Notes: a model not told the origin generated them from the sequence alone. A stretch of 64,000 bases of DNA from Geosporobacter subterraneus DSM 17957 (GCF_900142145.1 NZ_FQZV01000016.1:1-64000), one strand, 5' to 3'; numbered from the stretch's first letter, positions 9,508 to 21,554 are shown. A program made the numbers and translations.

Positions 9508-9536
9508 TTGAACGTGAAAACGTTTTATGCTAATAT
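9508..9536 (+). promoter_or_regulatory. ptsG promoter with embedded cre-like site
   Basis: The -35 TTGAAC (9508-9513) and -10 TAATAT (9531-9536) are exactly 17 bp apart. The spacer holds TGAAAACGTTTTAT (9515-9528), close to the CcpA cre consensus but with a poorer 3' end. Binding there would block the polymerase. The leader then runs into the RAT element. Confidence 0.65.
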
Positions 9537-9562
9537 AAATTTTATATTAATAATTTAATACT

Positions 9563-9591
9563 ACGTGTTACTGATTCGATCAGGCATGAGT
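9563..9591 (+). promoter_or_regulatory. GlcT RNA antiterminator (RAT) element
   Basis: GTTACTGATTCGATCAGGCA and flanking bases closely resemble the B. subtilis ptsG RAT bound by GlcT. The 3' part (9582-9590) is also the 5' arm of the terminator at 9582-9651, so RAT folding and termination exclude each other. Confidence 0.88.
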
Positions 9592-9651
9592 GAAAGATTT
9601 GTTGAGATAGTACTAGTCTCTATTTCAACCCTCTTTTGCTCATGCCTTTTT
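9582..9651 (+). terminator. ptsG leader terminator controlled by GlcT
   Basis: AGGCATGAG (9582-9590) pairs with CTCATGCCT (9639-9647), with an inner TTGAGATAG/CTATTTCAA stem, followed by a T-run. An additional outer stem ATACTACG (9558-9565) with CGTAGTAT (9653-9660) would enclose both RAT and terminator. Confidence 0.88.
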
Positions 9652-9684
9652 GCGTAGTATCAAAAAAGAAAAGGAGCGATCAAT

Positions 9685-11697
9685 ATGTTTAAAAAAGCAT
9701 TTGGAGTTTTACAACAAGTTGGTAAAGCACTGATGTTGCCCGTGGCTATATTGCCGGCCGCAGGGTTATTATTAGCTTTTGGGAATGCTTTCCAAAATCC
9801 CGTGCTGTTGGACAAAATCCCATCATTAGGTGCTGGATGGTTTCAAATGGTAGCACGAGTGATGGAACAGTCTGGTGGAATTGTTTTTGCAAATCTTCCG
9901 CTGTTGTTTGCTGTGGGGGTAGCAGTAGGATTGGCTGAAGGAGAAGGGGTAGCAGGGTTGGCTGCCATTGTAGGGTATTTGGTAATGAATGTAACAATGG
10001 GTATTATTGCCAACGTAACTCCTGATTTATTGGGTACAAGTCCAGCCTACACCAGTGCCTTGGGCATCCCAACACTTCAAACCGGTGTATTTGGGGGTAT
10101 TATTGTTGGGATAATGGCTTCGTCTTTATACCAGAAGTATTATAATATTGAACTGCCTCCCTATTTAGGGTTCTTCGCAGGAAAGAGGTTTGTTCCGATC
10201 ATTACGGCTGTTGCTTCTCTAGGATTAGGGATTGCAATGACTTTTGTTTGGCCAGCTATTCAAAACGGATTAAATGCATTTTCCTATGGGATGATTGATG
10301 CAAACAAAACTTTATCAGCATTGATATTTGGTATAATCGAACGATCATTAATTCCATTCGGACTGCACCATATTTTCTATAATCCTTTCTGGTATGAGTT
10401 TGGTGAGTACGTAAGCAAAACAGGAGAGTTGATTCGCGGGGATCAAAGCATCTTCTTTGCACAGTTAAAAGATAACGTTCCATTTACTGCAGGTACTTTT
10501 ATGACAGGTAAATTCCCATTCATGATGTTTGGCTTGCCGGCAGCAGCACTAGCCATGTATCATGAAGCAAGAGAAGACAAGAAAAAGTATATTGCAGGGA
10601 TTATGATGTCTGCTGCATTGACATCCTTTTTGACAGGAATTACCGAGCCGATAGAGTTTACTTTCTTATTTGCAGCACCTGCTTTATTCGCTGTACATGC
10701 TGTGTTCGCAGGATTATCATTCATGACCATGCATATTTTAAATGTTAAAATCGGTATGACATTCTCAGGCGGTGTGATTGACTATTTATTGTTTGGAGTA
10801 TTGCCAAACCGGACAGCATGGTGGTTAGTAATTCCGGTTGGGCTGCTATTCTCCGTGATTTACTATTTTGGATTCCGCTTTGCCATCAGAAGATGGGATA
10901 TTAAAACACCTGGACGTGAAGACAATGATGCAGATACGAATGCTGCTGGTGTAGTTGCAGGAGAACTTGCAGTGAATCTTTTAGAGGCCTTTGGAGGTAA
11001 AGAGAACATTCGAAATCTGGATGCATGCATTACCCGTCTTCGTGTGCAAGTAAAAGACATAAAGAAAGTAGACAAAGCACGTATCAGGAACTTAGGAGCT
11101 GCTGGCGTACTGGAAGTTGGAGATAATATTCAAGCTATTTTTGGACCAAAGTCAGATCAATTGAAAACACAGATCAAGGAAGTAATGAAGGGAAAGACAC
11201 CCTCAACAGTAATTGCCACACAGCAAAAAAAAGAAATAACAGGAAAAGATGATATAGTGATGCCCTTAAAGGGAAAATTATTACAGCTGGAAGAAGTACC
11301 GGACGAGGTTTTCTCTAAGAAAATGATGGGCGAGGGTTTTGCCATTGAGCCAGCCGACGGAGAAGTTGTATCTCCTGTAAATGGGACAGTGATGACTCTA
11401 TTTCCGACAAAGCATGCGATAGGTATTGTGGCAGAAAATGGCCTGGAAATCTTAATTCACTTTGGAATCGATACAGTTAATCTTAAGGGAGAAGGATTTG
11501 AAGCCTTGGTTGAACAAGGTGATAGGGTTAAGATAGGACAGCCCTTACTGCGTGTAAATCTAAACACAGTGAAAAAACAAGCAAAGTCCGTTATTACACC
11601 TGTTATCTTTACCAACCTTACAGAAGGTCAAAGGGTGTCTTTTGAAGCTGGAGTCCAAGTAAAGCATGGAGAAAAGAATGTGGTAACGATTCAATAG
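9685..11697 (+). CDS. ptsG: glucose-specific PTS permease EIICBA
   Basis: 670 residues. EIIC membrane domain (about 1-415) with the [11 protein letters not shown] and [12 protein letters not shown] segments, EIIB with phospho-Cys in DACITRLR (about 430-510), then EIIA with phospho-His in [10 protein letters not shown] (about 540-665). It takes up and phosphorylates glucose using phosphate from HPr. The RBS is aaaggag. The GlcT RAT/terminator leader and the cre-like site mark it as the glucose-induced ptsG. HPr and Enzyme I genes follow on the same strand. Confidence 0.94.
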   Translation: MFKKAFGVLQQVGKALMLPVAILPAAGLLLAFGNAFQNPVLLDKIPSLGAGWFQMVARVMEQSGGIVFANLPLLFAVGVAVGLAEGEGVAGLAAIVGYLVMNVTMGIIANVTPDLLGTSPAYTSALGIPTLQTGVFGGIIVGIMASSLYQKYYNIELPPYLGFFAGKRFVPIITAVASLGLGIAMTFVWPAIQNGLNAFSYGMIDANKTLSALIFGIIERSLIPFGLHHIFYNPFWYEFGEYVSKTGELIRGDQSIFFAQLKDNVPFTAGTFMTGKFPFMMFGLPAAALAMYHEAREDKKKYIAGIMMSAALTSFLTGITEPIEFTFLFAAPALFAVHAVFAGLSFMTMHILNVKIGMTFSGGVIDYLLFGVLPNRTAWWLVIPVGLLFSVIYYFGFRFAIRRWDIKTPGREDNDADTNAAGVVAGELAVNLLEAFGGKENIRNLDACITRLRVQVKDIKKVDKARIRNLGAAGVLEVGDNIQAIFGPKSDQLKTQIKEVMKGKTPSTVIATQQKKEITGKDDIVMPLKGKLLQLEEVPDEVFSKKMMGEGFAIEPADGEVVSPVNGTVMTLFPTKHAIGIVAENGLEILIHFGIDTVNLKGEGFEALVEQGDRVKIGQPLLRVNLNTVKKQAKSVITPVIFTNLTEGQRVSFEAGVQVKHGEKNVVTIQ

Positions 11698-11722
11698 CTT
11701 TTGATTATATGTAAGAATTAGA

Positions 11723-11772
11723 CACTTGCCGAGTTTATGATAACTGATCAAGAAAGACTCGGGCGGTGTCTT
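11723..11772 (+). other. intercistronic stem-loop between ptsG and ptsH
   Basis: GACAC/GTGTC and CCGAGT/ACTCGG form an interrupted stem without a clear T-run. It may be a weak terminator or an mRNA processing or stability element. Seen in sequence; role unknown. Confidence 0.35.
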
Positions 11773-11815
11773 CGTTCATAAAAATTCATAAAAAAAATTC
11801 AAGGAGGAAATGAAA

Positions 11816-12076
11816 ATGGAAAAGATTGTGAAGATATTAAATGAAACCGGATTACATGCAAGACCAGCATCTCTATTAGTAAAAGCAGCAACATCCTTTT
11901 CTTCTGATATAACAATTGCGTTTAAGGATAATGAATTTAATGCAAAATCGATCATGAGCATTTTAAGTGCAGGACTAAAAAAAGGTGATGAAATAAAGGT
12001 TATTGCAAAAGGCATAGATGAAGAAAAAGCTGTTGAAGCATTAGTAGATCTTATTCATTCAAAATTCGGCGAATAA
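11816..12076 (+). CDS. ptsH: phosphocarrier protein HPr
   Basis: 86 residues. It carries phosphate from Enzyme I to the sugar permeases. The active His14 lies in TGLHARPAS and the regulatory Ser45 in NAKSIMSILSAG, the site used by HPr kinase in Gram-positives to activate CcpA. An ATG at 11810 is in frame but only 2 nt from the AAGGAGG (11801-11807); ATG 11816 has normal spacing and gives the usual HPr length. Enzyme I follows 16 nt later. Confidence 0.96.
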   Translation: MEKIVKILNETGLHARPASLLVKAATSFSSDITIAFKDNEFNAKSIMSILSAGLKKGDEIKVIAKGIDEEKAVEALVDLIHSKFGE

Positions 12077-12092
12077 TAAGGAGGTTTCAAAT

Positions 12093-13802
12093 ATGATCAT
12101 AGGAACAGGTGCCTCTCCTGGTATTGCGCTGGGGAAAGTATTAATCATAAAAAATGAGCCGTTAAGGATTGAAAAAAAAGAAATTAGATGTGTGGAGGAT
12201 GCAAAGCAAAAATTGTTGGAGGCTTTGGAAATTTCCAAGGTCGAGATATCCAAGCTTCGAGATAAGGTGTCTAAGGAACTTGGAGAAGAAAAGGCGGCTA
12301 TTTTTGATGCACACAACATGATTTTGGAAGATCCGGAATTAATCGAAAAGGTTATAAAGAAAATAGATCAAGAAAAACTAAATGCCGAGTACGCTTTAAA
12401 ACAAGTTGCTGAAGAGTATATTACTATTTTTGAGGCCATGGATAATGAATATATGAGAGAAAGAGCAGCGGATATCAGAGATGTATCAGACCGTATTTTA
12501 AGGAATATTACTGGACAAAAGGTCACTGACTTGTCGATGCTCGAAGAAGATGTAATCTTAATAGCCCATGACCTAACGCCTTCAGATACGGCTACGATGA
12601 ACAAGGAAAAGGTGCTAGGTTTTCTGACAAATATCGGAGGAAGAACATCCCATACGGCGATTATGGCCAGAACCCTTGATATACCAGCGGTAGTTGGTCT
12701 AAAGGATATTACAGAGAAGTTGTCAGCTACTGATTTTGTCATCTTTAATGGGGAAACAGGAGAAATCATTATCAATCCATCTGAAGAAGAAATCAGACAT
12801 TATAAAGAATTGAAAGCGGCTTATGAAAAAGAGAGGGCGGCTTTGGAAGCACTAAAAGGGAAAGCAAGTGTGACGGTAGACGGCAGAAAGGTAGAGCTTG
12901 CAGGAAATATAGGTACACCGCAAGATATTGGCGGGCTTCAAAGGAATGATGCAGAAGGTGTAGGGCTTTTTAGAACGGAATTTATTTATATGAACAGAGA
13001 TGCTCTTCCCAGCGAAGAAGAACAATTCTGGGCGTATAGAGAGGTACTGGAGGCACTAAATCCAAAACCAGCGGTGATAAGAACTTTAGATATTGGAGGC
13101 GATAAAAAGCTTCCATATCTTGAGATTGGTGAAGAAATGAATCCATTTTTAGGATATAGGGCAATCCGTCTGTGTCTATCTGAACAAGAAATCTTTAAGA
13201 CGCAGTTAAGAGCATTATTAAGGGCAAGTGTATACGGAAATCTAAAGATCATGTTCCCGATGATTTCTAGCTTGGAAGAACTTTTAGAAGCAAAAAAAAT
13301 ATTAAATAGTGTAAAAGAACAATTGGATCAAGAGGGTATTGCCTATGCTGATAATATTGAAGTAGGAATGATGATCGAGATTCCCTCTGCAGCAATTATG
13401 AGTGACATTTTTGCAAAACATGTAGACTTCTTTAGTATTGGAACCAATGATTTGATCCAGTATACCTGTGCCGTAGACAGAATGAATGAAAAAATCCATC
13501 ATCTCTACCAACCCTTCAATCCCGGTGTATTGAGACTGATTAAAATGGTCATTGATAATGGTCACAAGGAAGGAATATGGATAGGGATGTGTGGTGAAAT
13601 GGCAGGAGATAAGAAGATGATTCCAATTCTACTGGGAATGGGACTTGATGAATTTAGCATGAGTCCAACATCTATTTTACCTGCCAGGAGACTTATTCAA
13701 TCACTGCATTATGATGTGGTGAAGAAGCTTGCCGATGAAGTATTGTCTATGGGAACTGCAGATGAAATAGAAACTTATATTGAAAAATTTAATCAAGTAT
13801 GA
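12093..13802 (+). CDS. ptsI: PTS Enzyme I (phosphoenolpyruvate-protein phosphotransferase)
   Basis: 569 residues, the usual length. It takes phosphate from PEP and passes it to HPr in the cytoplasm. The N-terminal domain carries the phospho-His187 in GGRTSHTAIMART, and the C-terminal PEP-binding barrel contains ALNPKPAVIRTLDIGGDK, FSIGTNDLIQYT and the Cys in GMCGEMAGD. RBS aaggaggt precedes the ATG. It forms an operon with ptsH and probably with the following glycolytic genes. Confidence 0.97.
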   Translation: MIIGTGASPGIALGKVLIIKNEPLRIEKKEIRCVEDAKQKLLEALEISKVEISKLRDKVSKELGEEKAAIFDAHNMILEDPELIEKVIKKIDQEKLNAEYALKQVAEEYITIFEAMDNEYMRERAADIRDVSDRILRNITGQKVTDLSMLEEDVILIAHDLTPSDTATMNKEKVLGFLTNIGGRTSHTAIMARTLDIPAVVGLKDITEKLSATDFVIFNGETGEIIINPSEEEIRHYKELKAAYEKERAALEALKGKASVTVDGRKVELAGNIGTPQDIGGLQRNDAEGVGLFRTEFIYMNRDALPSEEEQFWAYREVLEALNPKPAVIRTLDIGGDKKLPYLEIGEEMNPFLGYRAIRLCLSEQEIFKTQLRALLRASVYGNLKIMFPMISSLEELLEAKKILNSVKEQLDQEGIAYADNIEVGMMIEIPSAAIMSDIFAKHVDFFSIGTNDLIQYTCAVDRMNEKIHHLYQPFNPGVLRLIKMVIDNGHKEGIWIGMCGEMAGDKKMIPILLGMGLDEFSMSPTSILPARRLIQSLHYDVVKKLADEVLSMGTADEIETYIEKFNQV

Positions 13803-13874
13803 TAAAAGCATCTACGCCTGAGGAATAAAAGATATCAAAAAGAGAGAAAAACAGAATATTGAGGGGGAAAAAGA

Positions 13875-15715
<1,841 letters not shown>

Positions 15716-15753
15716 TATTTTAAATGTATCTACTACCTGCGCCAATAATGAAA

Positions 15754-15792
15754 ATGGACTGTTTAGTTTTATAGCTACCAGTCCTTTTTTTG
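15754..15792 (+). terminator. terminator after pfkA
   Basis: GGACTG/CAGTCC with an inner TAG/CTA, followed by TTTTTTT. Confidence 0.75.
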
Positions 15793-16153
15793 TTTTCTTT
15801 ATACCAGGTAAAAAAATAGTTTATTAAAAAGCGTAGAAATTCTTTGATTAGAAAGTATTATAATTTACCTCTAAATGGATTAGTCTGTTTTGAAAGTGTC
15901 TGAATCCCATTTTTGATTAAGTCATTAATACATATCCCCATGAATATTTGGTAAAAAACAAGCATATATAAAGTAATACCAGCCAAAAGTACATGCTGAA
16001 TTTTTGTAGAGTTTTATTTGGACAGAGGTAGCAAAGATCAAAATGTCAGGCATTGCACGACAAATCAATTCTGGGGATGATGTTTTATGAAAATTGAAGA
16101 GATTGACAAAAAAGTAGAATCACACTAGAAGCTGATAGATATGGCATAATGAA
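15793..16153. other. intergenic region with no supported gene
   Basis: About 360 bases of AT-rich sequence. No open frame, RNA gene or repeat that I can support. It may be debris linked to the broken gene that follows. Confidence 0.5.
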
Positions 16154-16771
16154 ATGGTCAATACAAAACAAACCATAGCTGTCATACTATTCATCGTGTT
16201 TTCATTGAATAGCACTGTGGGACTTTATTTGATTTTGAGGACAGGTGAATTCTTTGCAGATACTTTGAGTGATGTTCCAACTGTTGATCCTACGCAAATG
16301 AATAATTTGCTAAGTCAGCATTCGGTCATATATGATGACGCGGTTGAAGAACTGGAAATCATACAAACATTGGAATTTAGAGATATTGTAGAGATAGACA
16401 AAATTCCCTCTCATGTAAAAAATGTATTTATTGCGATTGAGGATGAGCGATTTAAGACCCATATGGGAGTAGATTATAAGAGAATTTTGGGAGCCTTATT
16501 AATAAATTTGGAGAAAAGAGCACCTGTACAGGGAGCCAGTACAATTACGCAACAATTGGTGAAAAATCTTTATCTTAGCGTCAACCCAAGTATTGCACTC
16601 GTAGCGTCGATAAAGACTAAGAAAAATCAGGATATAAAAATGATATACAAGCAGGCTGAAGATAGGATGTACAATAATAATAACGAAAACTTCCCATGCA
16701 TAAACTTTAATAATGCTACGAATATGATGAGCGTGCCATGGCAGCTTTTTAAAGCTATGGTACATTTTTAA
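16154..16771 (+). pseudogene. penicillin-binding protein 1A fragment fused to GGDEF C-terminal remnant
   Basis: 205 codons are open. The first about 140 read as a class A penicillin-binding protein: an N-terminal membrane anchor (TIAVILFIVFSLNSTVGLYL) and the start of the GT51 glycosyltransferase with the catalytic-Glu motif AIEDERF and QGASTITQQLVKN. Similarity then stops abruptly and the next about 30 residues (IALVASIKTKKNQDIK, YKQAEDRMYNNN) look like the last helix region of a GGDEF diguanylate cyclase, then noise. The transpeptidase domain and most of GT51 are missing. No good RBS precedes the ATG. I read it as a deletion joint between two former genes. Confidence 0.75.
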
Positions 16772-16782
16772 AATACTGTACC

Positions 16783-16838
16783 AGTGGCAATAGAAATGGA
16801 CTCTTCCCCTAAAGGAAAAGTCCATTTCTATTGCCACT
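16783..16838. terminator. 20-bp perfect inverted repeat between convergent genes
   Basis: 16783-16802 pairs perfectly with 16819-16838, and the loop holds an inner TTCC/GGAA. There is no T-run on either side, so it is an unusual terminator or a barrier between the broken gene and the lrp gene that converge here. Confidence 0.6.
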
Positions 16839-17269
16839 TATTTTAACAGAGGTTTAGATTCAATGGGGCTAGATAAAATGACAGAGGTTTGTGTACTTCC
16901 GATTTTTTTGATCTCATCAATCAAGGCTTTGAGGTCACTTGTATTTTTCGTTAGAACTTTTATGATTACACTAAAACCTCCAGTAACGTGGTGACATTCA
17001 ACGATTCTCTCATTTTTCCCGGCAAAGTCTATGAATGGCTGGTAATTTTCTGGTGAAAGGCCGACATTAATAAATGCCATGATGTTCTTATTTAATTTCT
17101 CGGGAGATATAATGGCCTTATATCCCAAAATAACGCCATTTTCTTCTAGTTTTCTCACCCGTTCCGCTACTGCAGGAGACGTCATGTTCACTGCCTTGCC
17201 CAAATCTTTCATGGAAATTCTTCCGTTTTTCTGCAATATTTCGATAATTCTGTAGTCTGTACTGTCCAT
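16838..17269 (-). CDS. Lrp/AsnC-family transcriptional regulator
   Basis: 143 residues. N-terminal winged helix-turn-helix (TDYRIIEILQKNGRISMKDL, then AVNMTSPAVAERVRKLEENG) and C-terminal RAM ligand-binding domain with ECHHVTGGFSVIIKV. These proteins bind amino acids or related small molecules and act as global or local regulators. RBS gggagg precedes the ATG. It is divergent from the pyruvate carboxylase B gene at 17484 and could control it from the shared 214-bp region; this is inferred from position. Confidence 0.92.
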   Translation of the reverse strand: MDSTDYRIIEILQKNGRISMKDLGKAVNMTSPAVAERVRKLEENGVILGYKAIISPEKLNKNIMAFINVGLSPENYQPFIDFAGKNERIVECHHVTGGFSVIIKVLTKNTSDLKALIDEIKKIGSTQTSVILSSPIESKPLLK

Positions 17270-17384
17270 CTATGGCCTCCCTTAAAAAATAAAGAAAATT
17301 TCCCTATTTTCATTTTTTTAGAAGTTATTTTTATTGTAACAATTAATCTATCAGATGTACATAAATTTCTATTCTTTATACAAT

Positions 17385-17404
17385 TATAATTGAAAACGTT
17401 ATCG
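17385..17404 (+). promoter_or_regulatory. -10 box with adjoining cre-like site upstream of pycB
   Basis: TATAAT (17385-17390) is directly followed by TGAAAACGTTATCG (17391-17404), which differs from the cre consensus TGWAANCGNTNWCA only at the last base. A CcpA dimer there would cover the start site. No convincing -35 is seen. Confidence 0.5.
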
Positions 17405-17483
17405 TAAAATATTTGTTTTTAGATAAGGATTCCATTATTAAGCGTACAATGAGGTTATCATGATAATAGAGAGGGAGGATTTG

Positions 17484-18881
17484 ATGAATAAAGTAAAGAT
17501 AACGGAGACGGTTTTAAGAGATGCCCATCAGTCTTTAATCGCAACTAGAATGAAAACTGAAGAGATGAGTCCAATTTTAGAAACTCTGGATCAGGTTGGA
17601 TATCATTCACTGGAGGTATGGGGTGGAGCAACCTTTGATGCATGCCTTCGATTTTTAAATGAAGATCCGTGGGAGAGGTTGAGGCTGATAAGAAAATCAG
17701 TAAAAAACACTAAACTGCAAATGCTCCTGAGGGGTCAAAATCTTCTAGGTTACAAGCATTATGCCGATGATATCGTAACAGAATTTGTAAAGAAATCCAT
17801 AGCAAATGGGATCGATATTATAAGAATTTTCGATGCTTTAAATGATGTAAGAAATCTTGAAACTGCATTAAATACAACAAAAAAAGAGGGCGGACATGCC
17901 CAAACAGCTATATCCTATACGATTAGTCCGGTGCACAACACGGAGTATTATATAAAAGTAGCGAAACAAATGGAAGATATGGGTGCAGATTCAATATGTA
18001 TAAAAGATATGTCCGGTATTCTAACACCTTATAATGCTTTTGAATTAGTGACTAAATTAAAAGAGACTGTTAAAATTCCTCTTCAGCTGCATACCCATTA
18101 TACAAGCGGAGTAGCTTCCATGACCTACCTAAAGGCCATTGAGGCAGGTGTTGACGTCGTAGATTGTGCTATATCGCCGATGGCTTTAGGCACCTCCCAG
18201 CCGCCTACTGAGCCATTGGTGGCTACCCTTCAAGGAACTGGGTATGATACAGGCTTAAAGCTTGAGGTATTGAATCAGGTAGCAGAGCACTTTAGACCTA
18301 TTCGAGACCGATATATGGAAAAGGGTATGCTGGACCCTAAAGTATTGGGTGTAGATGTAAATGCTCTCATTTATCAAGTTCCTGGAGGAATGTTGTCCAA
18401 TCTAGTATCTCAGTTAAAGATGCAAAATGCTCTACATCAGTATGATGAGGTGTTGAAGGAAGTACCAAGAGTAAGAGAGGACTTAGGTTATCCGCCGCTT
18501 GTGACACCACTTAGCCAAATGGTCGGAACTCAGGCAGTGTTTAATGTAGTTCTTGGCGAACGATACAAGATGGTGCCAAAGGAGATCAAAGCTTACGTAA
18601 AAGGAGAATATGGCAAACCTGCGGTAGAAATCTCAGAAAGTATTAAACATAAAATAATAGGTGCAGAAGAAACCATTCATTGCAGACCGGCAGATCTGAT
18701 TGAACCGCAGCTTGAGAGTGTACGCAATGAAATGAAGCAATATCTTGAGCAGGAAGAAGATGTATTATCCTATGCGCTGTTCCCAGCAGTTGCCATAGAA
18801 TTCTTTAAATACCGCCAGGCTCAAAAATACAAAATAGATAGCAATTATGCAGATTTTGAAAATAAAAACTATCCTGTATAA
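17484..18881 (+). CDS. pycB: pyruvate carboxylase subunit B / oxaloacetate decarboxylase alpha, without biotin domain
   Basis: 465 residues. HMGL-like carboxyltransferase barrel beginning ITETVLRDAHQSL, with metal and substrate marks LRGQNLLGYKHY, RIFDALNDVRN, the Lys in DSICIKDMSG and HTHYTSGV, then the conserved carboxylase domain (VPGGMLSNL). It moves CO2 between biotin and pyruvate/oxaloacetate. The usual C-terminal biotinyl domain with AMKM is absent; the protein ends right after the carboxylase domain. An ATG at 17460 is in frame, but RBS gggagg (17473-17478) fits ATG 17484. A separate biotin carrier must exist elsewhere. Confidence 0.88.
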   Translation: MNKVKITETVLRDAHQSLIATRMKTEEMSPILETLDQVGYHSLEVWGGATFDACLRFLNEDPWERLRLIRKSVKNTKLQMLLRGQNLLGYKHYADDIVTEFVKKSIANGIDIIRIFDALNDVRNLETALNTTKKEGGHAQTAISYTISPVHNTEYYIKVAKQMEDMGADSICIKDMSGILTPYNAFELVTKLKETVKIPLQLHTHYTSGVASMTYLKAIEAGVDVVDCAISPMALGTSQPPTEPLVATLQGTGYDTGLKLEVLNQVAEHFRPIRDRYMEKGMLDPKVLGVDVNALIYQVPGGMLSNLVSQLKMQNALHQYDEVLKEVPRVREDLGYPPLVTPLSQMVGTQAVFNVVLGERYKMVPKEIKAYVKGEYGKPAVEISESIKHKIIGAEETIHCRPADLIEPQLESVRNEMKQYLEQEEDVLSYALFPAVAIEFFKYRQAQKYKIDSNYADFENKNYPV

Positions 18882-18934
18882 GATTAAGCATGTGATCAGA
18901 GATATTCACCTATGAGATTATTATTATGAAAATA

Positions 18935-18997
18935 AACTAGAGAATAAGATACATCCTATTCATAAGGGATATATCTTATTCTCTAGTTCTTTTTTTG
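18935..18997 (+). terminator. terminator after pycB
   Basis: AACTAGAGAATAAGATA pairs with ATATCTTATTCTCTAGTT (one offset base), then a run of T. A strong intrinsic terminator. Confidence 0.88.
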
Positions 18998-19159
18998 AAT
19001 AATGTATGAGATTGTCACATGGTTAAAATTTGATGCAATTTTTATTTACTTTAATAAAAAATTATGTGATAATAAAATGTTGTAAACTATGCTTTGTACT
19101 GTACTATATATACTTATAAGGATATATTCTGTTAAAAAATAAAAAGCGAGGAGAAACAA

Positions 19160-20668
19160 ATGAAAATTGGATTCGATCATAAAAAGTATTTAGAAGAGCA
19201 ATCGAAATATATTCTGGAGAGAGTTGATCACTACGATAAACTGTACCTTGAATTTGGCGGAAAGCTGTTGTTTGATCTTCATGCAAAAAGAGTTTTGCCT
19301 GGCTTTGATGAAAACGCAAAAATAAAACTTCTGCATAAGCTGAAGGAAAAAGTAGAAGTAATCATATGCGTATATGCAGGAGATATAGAAAGAAATAAGA
19401 TCAGAGGAGATTTTGGAATCACCTATGATATGGATGCGCTGCGTCTTATTGATGATTTGAGGGCAAATGAATTGGATGTAAATAGCGTAGTTATTACCAG
19501 ATATGATGGTCAGCCGGCAACTACGGTTTTTATCAATAAATTAGAGCGTAGAGGTATCAAGGTATATACCCATAGGGCGACAAAGGGGTATCCTACCGAT
19601 GTAGATACTATTGTGAGTGATGAAGGCTACGGTAAAAATCCATATATAGAAACAACGAAGCCTATTGTTGTGGTAACAGCACCGGGTCCGGGAAGTGGAA
19701 AGCTGGCCACATGTCTTAGCCAGTTATATCATGAACACAAACAGGGAAGAGTTGCAGGGTATTCTAAGTTTGAAACATTTCCGGTATGGAATGTCCCATT
19801 AAAGCACCCGCTAAATATTGCCTATGAAGCTGCAACCGTAGACCTGAAAGATGTTAATATGATAGACTCCTTTCATTTTGATGCATACAATCAGATTGCC
19901 GTGAACTATAACCGTGATATTGAAACATTTCCTGTCTTAAAAAGAATTATTGAGAAAATAACAGGGGAAGAAGCGATATATAAATCACCTACAGACATGG
20001 GGGTTAACCGTGTCGGTTATGGAATCATTGATGATGAGGCTATAAAAGAGGCATCCAAACAGGAGATTATTCGAAGATATTTCAAAACAGGCTGTGAATA
20101 TAAAAAAGGATATGTAGATAAAGAAACCTTTGATAGAATTAAATTTATCATGGAAGAACTTGTATTAAAGCCAGAGGATCGAAAGGTAGTTATCCCTGCG
20201 AGAGAACGTTCTGCAAGGTTTAAGGAAGAAACGAATAAAAATGAGGCATGTCCTGCGGTAGCAATAGAGCTGGTGGATGGAACAATTTTAACAGGCAAAG
20301 GTTCTGCTGTGATGAATGCGTCGGCAGCGGCGATTCTCAATGCAGTTAAGTATTTCGCAAATATTTCTGACGAAATTCATCTGATTTCTCCTGTAATTTT
20401 AGAACCAATCCTTAGTCTAAAAACTAAAACATTGGGGGATAGAAATACAGCCCTCGATTGCGAAGAAATACTCATTGCTTTAAGCATATGTGCTGCGACA
20501 AATCCAACGGCTCAGGTTGCTATGGAAAAACTGACGTTACTTAAAGGTAGTCAGGCACATTCAACTACGATCTTGAGCAGAAGTGATGAACAGATTTTTA
20601 GAAAACTCGGGATAGATATAACCTCAGATCCTGAATATCCTACCGATAGCCTTTATTATAATAATTAA
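19160..20668 (+). CDS. DUF1846 domain protein
   Basis: 502 residues, covering the whole DUF1846 family (about 490-500), starting [18 protein letters not shown]. It has a possible nucleotide-type loop [16 protein letters not shown] in the middle and a conserved [15 protein letters not shown] segment. The family is cytosolic, common in Firmicutes and of no settled function that I know. RBS gaggag. It stands alone between two terminators. Confidence 0.88.
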   Translation: MKIGFDHKKYLEEQSKYILERVDHYDKLYLEFGGKLLFDLHAKRVLPGFDENAKIKLLHKLKEKVEVIICVYAGDIERNKIRGDFGITYDMDALRLIDDLRANELDVNSVVITRYDGQPATTVFINKLERRGIKVYTHRATKGYPTDVDTIVSDEGYGKNPYIETTKPIVVVTAPGPGSGKLATCLSQLYHEHKQGRVAGYSKFETFPVWNVPLKHPLNIAYEAATVDLKDVNMIDSFHFDAYNQIAVNYNRDIETFPVLKRIIEKITGEEAIYKSPTDMGVNRVGYGIIDDEAIKEASKQEIIRRYFKTGCEYKKGYVDKETFDRIKFIMEELVLKPEDRKVVIPARERSARFKEETNKNEACPAVAIELVDGTILTGKGSAVMNASAAAILNAVKYFANISDEIHLISPVILEPILSLKTKTLGDRNTALDCEEILIALSICAATNPTAQVAMEKLTLLKGSQAHSTTILSRSDEQIFRKLGIDITSDPEYPTDSLYYNN

Positions 20669-20688
20669 ATAGTTGCTCAATGAAAAAT

Positions 20689-20727
20689 AGGAAAAGGTCC
20701 TGCAATAAGTGACTTTTTCCTTTTTTA
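20689..20727 (+). terminator. terminator after the DUF1846 gene
   Basis: AGGAAAAGGTC pairs with GACTTTTTCCT (one G-U pair), followed by TTTTTT. Confidence 0.82.
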
Positions 20728-20861
20728 TTAGTAGTCTAGATATTTCTTTACACGAATGTGTTAAACAAGATATACTTTTTATAAATGAGATTGAGTACTA
20801 AGAATTAAATGAACGAAATAGCAAATCATAAATTTTTAAGTTCAATATAGGGAGGAGATCT

Positions 20862-21554
20862 ATGGACATCAATATAATAAGCTTGGGTACGATGGATTAT
20901 CAAAGATCTCTGAAAATACAGGAAAAACTGTTGTTAATGAGGCAACAGGATAGAATTAACGACACACTTATTCTTGTGGAACATCCTCCGGTATTGACTT
21001 TAGGTAGACGAGGCGATTATACCAATATTGTTGCTTCGAAAGAACTGCTTAAAAAGCAAGGTGTCTGTATCTATGAGGTAAACAGAGGAGGCGATGTAAC
21101 CTATCATGGCCCAGGTCAGATCGTGGGTTATCTCATTTTCGATCTAAATAATTATGACCAAGATATTAAAAATTTTGTCGCTAAGATCGAATACGGCATA
21201 ATCAATCTTTTGAAGAACGAATATAATATTGCGGCATACGTAAAAGATAAAAAGTATACAGGGGTTTGGGTGGATGAGAAGAAAATAGCTGCCATCGGAA
21301 TTGCCGTCAAACGCTGGGTTACTATGCACGGATTTGCTTTTAATGTAAATACGGTGCTGGAACACTACAGATGGATTAATCCCTGTGGTATAACCGATAA
21401 GGGTGTTAACTCCCTGCAAAGTATATTAGGTGAAAACCTAGAAATGGAAAAAGTAATGACTCAGGTAGCACATTATCTCTGCGAGAGTTTCCATAGTGCA
21501 GCTGTATTTAGAGATAGAGAATGGATTGATCAGGTAATAGGGGGAATAGAGTGA
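20862..21554 (+). CDS. lipB: octanoyl-[ACP]:protein N-octanoyltransferase LipB
   Basis: 230 residues. It transfers octanoate from acyl carrier protein to lipoyl domains, the first step of lipoate synthesis. Family marks are [16 protein letters not shown], the substrate loop [17 protein letters not shown], the catalytic Lys region [19 protein letters not shown] and the acyl-enzyme Cys in [13 protein letters not shown] ggaggag. Its stop overlaps the lipA start. No lipoyl-dependent complex is encoded in the window. Confidence 0.95.
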   Translation: MDINIISLGTMDYQRSLKIQEKLLLMRQQDRINDTLILVEHPPVLTLGRRGDYTNIVASKELLKKQGVCIYEVNRGGDVTYHGPGQIVGYLIFDLNNYDQDIKNFVAKIEYGIINLLKNEYNIAAYVKDKKYTGVWVDEKKIAAIGIAVKRWVTMHGFAFNVNTVLEHYRWINPCGITDKGVNSLQSILGENLEMEKVMTQVAHYLCESFHSAAVFRDREWIDQVIGGIE

